A stretch of 64,000 nt of DNA from contig JAZGTN010000088.1 in assembly GCA_037783415.1 (NCBI GenBank), forward strand, positions 930,001 through 994,000. Reading direction: 5' to 3'. Shown here one piece after another: positions 46,547 through 56,200 of this stretch (position 1 is its first letter; every line of letters begins with the position of its first letter). Below the pieces are notes generated by a model. That model did no database searches, was not told the origin of the DNA, and saw only the letters and a program-made list of their open reading frames with translations. The DNA comes from Leptasterias polaris (lineage: Eukaryota; Echinodermata; Asteroidea; Forcipulatida; Asteriidae). Position numbers and translations under genes: made by a program.

Positions 46547-49500
46547 ATGGCACTCCTAATCAGCTGTACGTCGTGTGTTATGCACAAGACAGTTCTGCGT
46601 CTTTGCCTGTTTTATTCAAGTAAGTGTTTTTACTTTAGGTTCCTTTTAACAGCAGCATGTAGCTGCCTATAATGTATTTGCCCCCCCCCCCCCCCCTCGG
46701 GTGTGCAAAACATATGGACCCCATCAGCATGCAACAATTGATTTGTTATTACATGGTAATAGATTGTGGGAGGGGGGAACAAACATTATAAAGTGACATT
46801 AAGTTATATTTCTTTATTAATGTATGTATTGGTGAACATTGCATTTTATTGTTAAACAGCGTAACCCCTACAACCTCATACCGGGGGCTATTTCTAGTAT
46901 TGTACAAGGCGGTAGAAATGACCAACGGCATGATCAAGGTAATGTACCCCATCGGGTACATGTACATCACTCACCCTGAGCCACATGTACCCCATCGGGT
47001 ACATGTATATCACTCACCCTGAGCCACATGTACCCCATCGGGTACATGTACATCACTTGCCCTGAGCCACATGTACCCCACTGGGTACATGTACATCACT
47101 CGCCCTGAGCCACATGTACCCCATCGGGTACATGTACATGTACATCACTAACCCTGAGCCATCACTCATCCTGAGCCACGTGCATTAGGCTTGTGTAGCA
47201 CATCATCTGGTTGTTTCTCGACAATTAACATTCTCAATCTATTACCGTGGTACATTTGGTAGAGGGATTCCAATGCGTTAGACTTTCGGATGCAACTGCA
47301 GTTGTGAGTGGGCAATGTATACATGTATAAAGTCCAAGAGAAAAATTTTAACATGTTTTTTTAAAAATAACTGTGTCAAAGTACATCAGACATACTTTTT
47401 TTCTGGACCAGAGATCTTAACAGGTACAAATAATTTTAGCAGTTACGATCATTTACGAACAACAGACTTTAAAGAGTGTCCTTCTTTCGGCTCCTGAGAA
47501 ATCCCCAGATGCACACTGTTTCTTTCTGCCTTGTTCAACGAGTTTTTGTCTTTTGTATTCTTCCCTTCAGTCTTACTCGCATGCGCAACGGGAGCAAGCG
47601 TCAACGTAGCTCTCTCGACAGTGTCTTGTTTACACTATAACTCACAAACGTGTCTGAGCAACGACACCAACTGCCATAGCATACGGTCATGCAGTGACGA
47701 GTATGACAATGAGGACCTGGACTTTGATGAAATGGACCCTCACAAATGTTTCGTTCTGTGGCACAACACGACGGACGGTGCCGAGGTGATCATGAGGGGA
47801 TGCTGGCAGAGCAACGACTGCGTGGAGTCGGAGAGGTGTGTGTCCCAGGAGGACAACACCGAAAACAACCGCTACTTTTGCTGCTGCTCAGGTGATCTGT
47901 GCAATCAGGACTTCATTCATGACCCCAGACCGAGGCCAATTTCAACTGAAGATCCACGTGAGTATATTTGTAGTCTTCGTTCTTTCTCGTATCTTCAAAG
48001 CATCAAATGGTCCATTTGTCCACGCAGTGTTTTGCATTGATGGCGTAGTTTGCGAGGTCTGTGGAGCTGCATGGGTGGGGGTAGTAATGAGCATTTGAGG
48101 CGGTGATCCATGGTGTGGTCTGCTTCTCTGCACTCACAGATGATAGGGCCAGTCTTGTAGTGAAGTTTCATATGTCACCAACGAAAGACCGAATGATGTC
48201 CTTGATTTGTGATTTGGTTTTGCCCTACATGGATGCACATTTATGAGCGCTGTATACGCGATGCTTTTTTGAGTCCTACTTAAAAAGTGATCAGCAAGCA
48301 CTTTAGGTTGGATCCAAACTCAATTCCTGATACAAGAATTTTGTTAATTGCTCATTTGCTGCTCATGTACTTGTAACATTAATTATTTTCTCTTCACAAG
48401 TACAGCATTTATTTTGTTAACTCTGCAGTTCAAGACAATATTGCTGTCTCGAAGAAGCAAAACCAGAACAACATCATCCTAACAACTGTGCTGTATACAC
48501 TGGTCCCGATCACTGCATTTACAGTTATTGTGATCAGCGTGTATTGGATGTGTCGACGCTATCGATACTCACTACTCACGTCGGTACCCAACAGCGAGCC
48601 CAGCCCACTCTCCCCTCCATCCCCTGTCCTGGGTCATCGCCCCATCCAACTTCTGGAGATCAAAGCTAGAGGGCGCTTTGGAGCCGTGTGGAAATCGCAA
48701 ATGGGTCACCAGCACGTCGCCGTGAAAGTGTTCCCGCAGCAAGATCGCTTGTCTTGGATTACGGAGCAGGATATCTACTCCATCCCTCAGCTGCGCCACG
48801 AGAACATTCTGTATTTTATCGGCACCGAGCGGCACGGGGAAGGTATGGCCCAGGAGCTGTGGCTGATCACAGAGTACCATCCCAACGGCTCTCTCAGTGA
48901 CTACCTCAAGGGCAACCTCATCACCTGGGGTGATCTGTGTAAGATCTCGCTCTCCATGGCCTACGGGTTGGCCTACCTACACGAAGACTTGCCTGCCACC
49001 ACTATGTACAGCGCCAAACCTGCCGTTGCTCACAGGGACTTTAAAAGTAAAAATGTTCTCTTGAAGAGTGACATGTCTGCATGCGTTGCCGACTTTGGCT
49101 TGGCCTGTAAATTTGAAGCTGGTAAAAGTCCTGGAGACACCCATGGGCAGGTGATGACAAAGTTTTGTGTTGTATAAGGATATCACAAGCTTAACCCTCT
49201 CACTTTTGCTACTTTTCTTTTCCGGATAAGTCGATGCACGATTTGAAACCATTCACTATTTTGGTTTTGAATGATAAAATAACTTTGTATAGTGTTGATC
49301 ATCCAAATGGTTTTGATCGGCATGCAACCTGATGCATGCCCTTGTTAGGACTCATAAGCGAAAACTTCATGCACCGTGTAGTACATTCACATTTTGAAAC
49401 CATTTGACTATGGTCACACACTTTAAGGTGTTGTGCATCCACCTTTAAAAACCATGTTGAATGGTAGTACAGCTTGCTATCAACACTGTATGAAATGATA

Positions 49501-52500
49501 GCACAGGGATGTGATTTCTCCGTTTTTAACTGGAAATCCGTTGGGTTTTTTTGCCCCCCCCCAAAAAAAAAAAAGAAGGGTTGTTATTTGTTTTATACTT
49601 AGGATCAAATTCAAAAAAAATGAAGATAAAACCATATAGAACATCCCCAGATTGCAGAGTAGGGCTTTCACAACCAAAGATAAATGTAAATTAGTGGTCT
49701 TCGTGCTCGCAAGCTTTTGAGCTCGCAAGCTTTCGCGCTTTGCGCCACACAGTTCAGGTTTTTTTTTCAACAGCCTATCAGTATCACATCCCTGTAGCAC
49801 CATGTGTGTACAATAGCAACGGGGAAATGTGAGAGTTGGAATTTTGACTGGTCTCACAGTAGGAGGATTAATGCGATGACTAATGGGTTACATCTGGGCC
49901 CAATTTCATGGCCCTGCTAATCGTGGAATTCTGCACTATGGCATTCTGTAAAGGGCTGTAAGCGCGGAATTCTGCGTTAAGCAGGGCAAGCTGGACCATG
50001 AAATTGGGTCAAGATGACTTTGCTTTCTCATCACTGAAGGACATGTGATGGATTTTTTATTTAATATGACTTTGTTGCTCTCAGTTGAGGATACCTTACA
50101 TCTAACAACTAAATTACATTCTAGGAGTAGTGTAAGCTTTTAAAATCAGTGATACTGATTTAAGCTCTACAGGGGTGCGTTTTCGCAGTCGTAACCACTG
50201 GCCAGTGATAACCAATGGCAAGTTCAACTGAAACAGTTATTGGTTACAACCGCGAAAACGCACCCCCAGATCATTTTGAACTCATGTGTTAAAATTACAG
50301 ACAAGTCACTAGGAACATTGAGGACACAGTGTCAACTTGGAGCTGGAACCATGGCACATTAATTTCTATGGTCTCTTTACCGCCACATAGTCAAGGCTTT
50401 CCTTGTTTCTTTTGAGTTTGAAATTTATACTAAACTTTTTGTTTGGAATTGAATGTGCGTAGGTGGGAACAAGGCGGTACATGGCCCCGGAGGTGTTAGA
50501 GGGCGCTATTCAATTCCAGAGGGATGCGTTCCTGCGTATTGATATGTACGCCTGCGGTTTGGTGCTGTGGGAGATCGCATCAAGATGCACTGCACAGGAA
50601 GGTAGGCTACCCAGAATCCATTCAAGTTTCTGGTTTTCAATCAAGGTTTTAGCCACGATTTGGAGATGATTTGGCAAAAGTTTAGGGGGAAAAAAACCTA
50701 AAACCAACAAGACTTTATATGTAAATGACAATATAGCGGAAAGTACTAATTACCCCTCTATCACTTTGTTTGTAATCATGTTTGCACAATGAATGAAAAA
50801 TCAATCAAACAAGCAGACGATATCAGTTGTCATTAGTGCTCCTGTTTAGTGAACACATTATACTGTGTTGGCAAAGATGGCTCAATAAAATGGGTTCAAT
50901 GCTGTCGCAGTCTTTTTGGTTTTTATGTTTGTATATCCTCGTTAGTAGTTAGATGATATTCCCGTCAAGGTAACTCGGCAAACTCACAGAAGGGAACATA
51001 AACACCAAGCTGGCAATAGCCATTCTCTCTCATACAAACATTGGTTTAATGTCTATGATTATGAATTGCACAAATCAAGAAACTGTGATTCAGTAACTAG
51101 ATTAACAGAACTTATTCTAGGCATTGTGATAATGGCGTTTAGCTCGGGTTGATTCGAACCCACACCCTTGTGATTACAACTCCTGCAGTCTAACCACTGG
51201 ACCACCAGTTATGGACGCATTCACCCATAATGTTTTGTATAGTTCCTTTAAAGAATCATCCGTACGATCAAGTTACATTTTATCTTTGGTCATCTGTATT
51301 TGTGACACAGATGGCCTGTAAACCATGTGACTTTACATTCACTCCACACTCGTTTAATTCCACCCGCCTTCCATTTTCCTCAACCCTTTCCCTCTTTGAT
51401 TGCCTCCCTCCAGGTCCAGTGGATGAATACATGCTGCCATTTGAGGAAGAGGTGGGTCAGGCTCCAACCCTTGAGGACATGCAGGACATCGTGGTGTCCA
51501 AGAAACTACGGCCAGTCTTCCGGGAAAGCTGGCTCAAACATTCAGTGAGTTTCTGATTTCTTTTTCTTCATTTTTGTGAGTTACATGTAAGTCTCCTGAC
51601 GATGAATAGAGCAAGCTAGTCGAAACGTTGAGACCAATTAAGAACTTACTTCGCGGCAGTGAAGCTAATAACGAGAAGATCACTAAGCGAAAGTAGTAGT
51701 CCTGGCCGATTTCCTACCTTCCGCCCAGGTAGTAATTAATAAAGCTGGACAGTTTTTTTTCAGAACAGAGAAGCCTCCCGAATTCTGAATAATCTACTCC
51801 GCGACAGTAGAATAATTAGCAAAGAACAAAATCTACCTAACAAGTAGATGTACACATGGTGTAAGCCAGTAGTACTGAAGAGAATTGCTTGTTTAAAAAA
51901 CAGAAGGGCCCAGTTTCAAGTGACACAAAAGCAAAAACCCAGCTGAAGAGAGAAAGCTACTCCAAGTGCCTCCATGATGTATAAATCTTAGGAACAATTT
52001 GTTTGAGCTGTTACCAATTTTCTAATTTAAGTACTATAAAGTGGCGATTGGAACATAATTGATGCGTATCGTTTGGTTTCCAACTCGGCGCTCTCCCTTA
52101 ATAGTGTTTCTGCTAGCCAAATGATAGTTAAAACACCTGAGGACCAGTCCAAATTCTCTCCAAGTTGTCCGACTGGCTAGTTCAGTGTTGAAAAGCCTTC
52201 CTATTTCATTTGAAATATGGACCAGTGAAAAAAGTGATGGATTAGAATGACAAGCTAACTGGTCCTGCTGGCCAGTCACTAAAGAAGTTGAGGGCAAACC
52301 CTGCAACTAATCTTTGCCAAGAATATGATTTGTTTTGATATAAGGATTGTGGCCCGATTAATAATAGTGGCTTCTTATATAGCGCTCATATCCGTCACTC
52401 AGTGACGCTCAAGGCGCTTCAACAGTCAGTATTTTCCTGCAAGGTATATATGTAGAGTTACGTTTTGAAGTTTGAGACCTATTCCTTTACATAGCACCAT

Positions 52501-52870
52501 GTAATGGTTTACACCGGGGCGAACCCCTTCTCTTTTTGATACGTGCACTGGGTTCTTTTACGTGCATTTCACAACACACGGGACCAACGGCTTTACGTCC
52601 CATCCGAAGGACGAAGCAATAATGGTTAAGTGTCTTGCTTAAGAGACTATGGATGTTGCAGCTGCTTATCTTGCCTACGTTTTTTCCCCACACCTTCAGG
52701 GTATGCAGCTTCTGTATGAAACCGTTGAGGAATGCTGGGACCACGACTCGGAGGCCCGTCTCTCAGCGGGCTGCGTCGAGGAGAGACTAAGCCAGCTGCT
52801 CCGTTACAACTCCTACACCGCACCGCTGATCTCGCTAACCCCAACTGCCCCGAAGGAGTCTAGCCTCTGA
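46547..52870 (+). CDS. ACVR2: Activin receptor type II (type II TGF-beta superfamily receptor kinase), complete, 6 exons
   Basis: Exons: 46547-46619, 47571-47957, 48429-49150, 50463-50601, 51414-51544, 52700-52870. Phases all match, giving 540 codons plus TGA (human ACVR2A has 513). Exon 1 encodes a hydrophobic signal peptide ([18 protein letters not shown]). Exon 2 is the three-finger ectodomain with the CCCSGDLCN box. A transmembrane helix lies at about 169-195. The kinase has an [10 protein letters not shown] loop (233-242), VAVK Lys253, HRDFKSKN with catalytic Asp357, DFG Asp375 and TRRYMAPE (397-404). [16 protein letters not shown] and [20 protein letters not shown] are ActRII signatures, and the tail ends PKESSL, a PDZ ligand. 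Type II receptors bind activin/BMP-like ligands at the plasma membrane and phosphorylate type I receptors, which signal through Smads. Exon 3 holds the transmembrane segment and most of the kinase N-half in a single piece. Met12 is a possible alternative start. Confidence 0.97.
46681..46696. repeat. Poly(C) tract
   Basis: Sixteen consecutive C in ACVR2 intron 1. Confidence 0.95.
46942..47160. repeat. 43-bp minisatellite with hairpin units
   Basis: Unit starts at 46942, 46985, 47028, 47071 and 47114 give an exact 43-bp period. Each unit contains ATGTACCC-CATC-GGGTACAT, a perfect stem, then CATCACTCACCCTGAGCCAC. Located in ACVR2 intron 1. Confidence 0.92.
49195..49867. mobile_element. piggyBac-like element (TTAA), with nested MITE
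   Basis: TTAA at 49191-49194 and 49868-49871. Ends CCCTCTCAC and GTAGGAGGA are degenerate versions of 26839-27051 ends. The interior shares GAAACCATT phrases with that copy. ACVR2 intron 3. Confidence 0.6.
49504..49794. mobile_element. CAGGGATGTGAT MITE with 5-bp TSD
   Basis: Begins CAGGGATGTGAT, ends ATCACATCCCTG, with TAGCA duplicated at 49499-49503 and 49795-49799. Nested inside the piggyBac-like element; 291 bp, non-coding. Confidence 0.8.
49897..50010. repeat. GGGCCCAATTTCATGG MITE
   Basis: Inverted ends GGGCCCAATTTCATGG and CCATGAAATTGGGTC, with an inner GGAATTCTGC repeat. Relative of 56103-56200 and of the 30387-30574 family. ACVR2 intron 3. Confidence 0.65.
50170..50268. mobile_element. 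Small palindromic MITE (CAGGGGTGCGTTTTCGC)
   Basis: Inverted ends ACAGGGGTGCGTTTTCGC and GCGAAAACGCACCCCC, continued inward by GTAACCA/TGGTTAC. No clear target duplication. ACVR2 intron 3. Confidence 0.65.
51121..51215 (-). mobile_element. tRNA-like SINE head
   Basis: The minus strand reads GTGGTCCAGTGGTTAGACTG (A box) and GGGTTCGAATC (B box) with a tRNA-like spacing of about 40 nt. ACVR2 intron 4. It lacks a convincing acceptor stem, so it is a SINE head and not a tRNA gene. Confidence 0.55.
51596..51865 (+). repeat. GACGATGA...CGAAACGTTGAGACC repeat, copy 2
   Basis: Full-length relative of 22603-22920. The 5' stem-loop reads CTGACGATGAATAGAGCAAG then CTAGTCGAAACGTTGAGACC, with flanking GTCTC/GAGAC able to pair. 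ACVR2 intron 5. Confidence 0.6.
52090..52305 (+). repeat. Local duplicate, copy 1
   Basis: Aligns with 53690-53920 over about 200 bp (GGCTAGTTCAGTGTTGAAAA, CTGCTGGCCAGTCACTAAA, GGGCAAACCC). ACVR2 intron 5. Confidence 0.7.
52370..52650 (+). mobile_element. SINE-like repeat, full copy (plus)
   Basis: Begins near TAATAATAGTGGCTTCTTAT and runs through AGCGCTCATATCCGTCACTC, GGGTTCTTTTACGTGCATTT and CATCCGAAGGACGAAGCAAT to TAAGTGTCTTGCTTAAG. It ends about 50 bp before the acceptor of the last ACVR2 exon. Confidence 0.7.
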
Positions 52871-53689
52871 GGTAACATCTCCGCAACTACACCATAGTGG
52901 TATTCAGTTGTTACTTTGGGGCTCTTTTGGGAAGATCTTATTTTGTTTCAGTGTTCAAGATATTCAGCAATGTGTGCATTTTTTTTAAAAACAATATTAT
53001 GTATATATCCCATTATTAAAAAGGCTTGTTGATACTCGCTGCGTCACTCACCCCCCCCTGTTTTACACATCTATAGTGGAATTGTTTCATTTTTGCAGCA
53101 ATTAGCATAATTTTTGTATCTGCTTCCAGTACATGGTTACCAAAAGTTTGAATCCGACGTCCGGACGTTTGGAACAGGGTTTTCAGTCTCTAATTGATTT
53201 AAAAGATTTTTCCTTGAGGATTATTCTCTCTGTCCAAATCAAATTTGTGGGTCAAGTTTTAGAAACAAAAAAAACCCCAAAAACTAAGGAAAAACGTTTT
53301 ATGTTTTGTCGGGGAAACTTTGTGCACGTTCGTTTTGGGCTTATCTGGATTGCGACAATCAACAAAACAAACAACAGTGATTGAGGGTTTTTCAAAATGC
53401 TATTTTCTTGACCTCGATTTTGGTTTCATATGGGAATATTTCTATGGTGTGATCTTTATAATCGGTGAGATTGAAGCTAATTGTTTTTGTTGTTATAAAA
53501 AGAGTTCTGTTTTTACATTATTTTTTATGACCAATCCTGCACTTTGTCTTGAAAGCACTATTGAGGACTCCTGTGTTTTAAAAAAGCACAAATACACTTT
53601 AGTCGGCGAGCTCTGGAATCGTTGATCGTTTCTGACAAAGCAGTGATAATGAAAGGCTTCATTTCTTACACACTGAAAAGTGACCACTG

Positions 53690-53920
53690 CCAGAAGAAGT
53701 GGCAGCGTTCTCACTCAACAGTGGTCCGCTGGCCAAATGCAAGTTAAAATAGCAGAGGAGCTGTCAAAACTCTCCCTGAGTGGTAGTTGGCTAGTTCAGT
53801 GTTAAAAAGCATCCCTTTCATTTGAAACATGGTCTTGTGAACAAGTTGGTGGACTAGTCAAATGATAAGCTAACTGATTCTGCTGGCCAGTCACTAAACA
53901 AGTTTAAGGGCAAACCCCGA
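53690..53920 (+). repeat. Local duplicate, copy 2
   Basis: Partner of 52090-52305, about 0.8 kb beyond the ACVR2 stop codon. Confidence 0.7.
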
Positions 53921-55571
53921 GTATCAGGTTGACCTAAGTTTGCTTCCTGTAACATCGGGAGCAGTATCTACCTCTCTCGCCCATGCCAGGATGCCACCCA
54001 GCTAACCACTAATTGCTGGGGTTTCCAAAAATTTGTCCGTGCTTGCCTGCAAGATTAATTTTTGGAATTTCTTGATTTTTTATTTTTTTTTATGACAATA
54101 AATGTTATCATAAAATGCAGCAGGGTTTAAATGCGGTTCTATCCACCATTAATCGGCCAAACTTTGGCCCCAAGCATTGGCCAACAATCGGACTGGCAGT
54201 GGCATTCTGGAATTTCGGCCTTACCGCCCATGCCGAGTGCAAAGGTAAACGATGGTGACAGCCTATCGAATCTCTCAGAATCAATGTGTGTCCAACAAAA
54301 GGACTACGCAATAATCCCTGGGAAAAACCTGAGATTTTGAGCATGAATTCCAGTACCCTTTGTCCCTCCGCACAACGCAGGGTCCGGGCGCGTTATTACA
54401 TCATCCCTTCGTTCTCATCACACCCAAAAAAAAAGGAACCAGTTTCTGTTGGCAGCATCACATGTACAACTGTAAAACTGATTTATCAGGCTTTCCGTTT
54501 GTTTGTCGGAGAAACGTTAAGGTGATAAACAGCACCCAATTCAATCTCTAAGATAATTTACATTTACGGTAAATAACTGAAGATGGCATTGTACTTGTTC
54601 ATCTATCCAAAAAAACTAAAATGTGAACTCTAGGTTTTTTTTTTAAATGTGTCAAAATAACCTGTGGGATTCAATCTCAAAGTCAATGTATTCTTAGACT
54701 CAGGGGAAGCAGGGGGAGGCTAGAGGGCAGTTAAACTAAAGTTCCTTCAGCATGATGGTAACAAGTTGCTGAAATTAATCAAAGTAATATTTTAAAAGTT
54801 TGTTCCTTTTTTCTTTTATTTTTTATTTTATTTTTAAAAACTTTTTATATAGATAATGAAATATTGACAGTGGCCCCTGGGCTGTTGTTAGCAAGGGACA
54901 GCCTCACTAGTTTGTGTGTGAGAATTATGTGCGCCCAGTGTAAATAATGTAAATATATTTTTCCTTTATCCTGTTCATTTGTCACGTATTTCCACTCTGT
55001 GTTGTATGTTTTTGCAAATAATTATTAACACCTTGTTTTTCCCCTAATTTTTTACTTTTAGCAAACCTAGCTACTTCTGGGCATCTTCGTGTATACGTGT
55101 ATGTATCGTTGGGTTTTTGTTTTTGTTTTTTTAATGATCAAAATCTTAAAATGTATAAGTTTTAAAAATGTGTTGGTGTTATCATTGAATGGCAGATTGA
55201 TTGTTTAACAACCTTGTAAATTATAACAAACCCATACCACCTAATCCTCCAAAACCTTACACCGGTTTTGTCAGATCAAACCAACTATGCTTCCAATTGG
55301 GGTCAGGGATGCAAAAAAAAAAATCAAATTTCAACGGTATAGTTGTTGAGTTAACATAAAATTTGGGGATGCTGTCTTCATAGGATCCTACTCAAGAGAT
55401 GGAGTTTGTTGGACTCCTTGCAGTGTCTTTGGCGCTAGAGACTTTTCTGAATCCTTCATAAAACCTCTTCTCTATGGTAACTCAACACCCACTCTATCAG
55501 TTTTCCTGATCCAATGATAAGCATTTGATATTTGGGACTGCAGTACCACAGCCTACAAAGCAACTTCTTGC

Positions 55572-55740
55572 TGGGCCCAATTTCATTGAGCTGCTTAAGC
55601 ACAAAATATTGCTTGAGAAGTTTCTGCTAAGCAAAAATGGGCAGGATACCAGTCACAAATGTCACATGTTAGAATGGCATTTCGGCTGGTAAATTTATCC
55701 TGGTAGGCATATTTTTGTTGGGCTAAGTTACGTTTGGGCC
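55572..55740. repeat. GGGCCCAATTTCATTGAGC MITE
   Basis: Same family as 30387-30574: GGGCCCAATTTCATTGAGCT at the left, CCAGTCACAAATGTCACATG inside, GGGCTAAGTTACGTTTGGGC at the right. Confidence 0.6.
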
Positions 55741-56102
55741 CTGAATAGAGATTTTGGAGGATTTGGGACTGCTAAGGTTTGGGAGTATACTACCCCAAAT
55801 TCCCTTGGCTACCTACCTAATAGCCAAGTGATGGATTTTTTGGACTAAGTAAGCAGGATTCCCCTAAATGATTTGGCTGTAATGTAATGCATGCTGATTT
55901 TTGTTGGATTCTGGGATTACACAGCAGGCGATGCCTGCCAAACATCATATTGAACAAAAACAAATTTAGCCAGAGGTATTCTTGGTGACAACTTTGGTTT
56001 CAAAATATCGATCATCCAAGACCATAGAAACCATTTTCATCTGAAGTGCTTTCATCTCTATTTAAACAAACAAATTTCTGGTAATTCACACAAAATAACC
56101 TG

Positions 56103-56200
56103 GTCCCAACCTCATGGCTCTGCTTACCGCGAAGTTCTATGCTTACATGGCTTACAGTACACTGTAAGCAGAGTCATGAAATTGGACACTGATGGCTATT
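56103..56200. repeat. Palindromic MITE
   Basis: Inverted arms CCTCATGGCTCTGCTTAC and GTAAGCAGAGTCATG with ACATGGCTTACAGTACACTG between. Related to 49897-50010. Confidence 0.6.

Noticed and set aside
46942..47160. CRISPR array
   Set aside because: Direct 43-bp tandem units without unique spacers in an intron of a eukaryotic gene.
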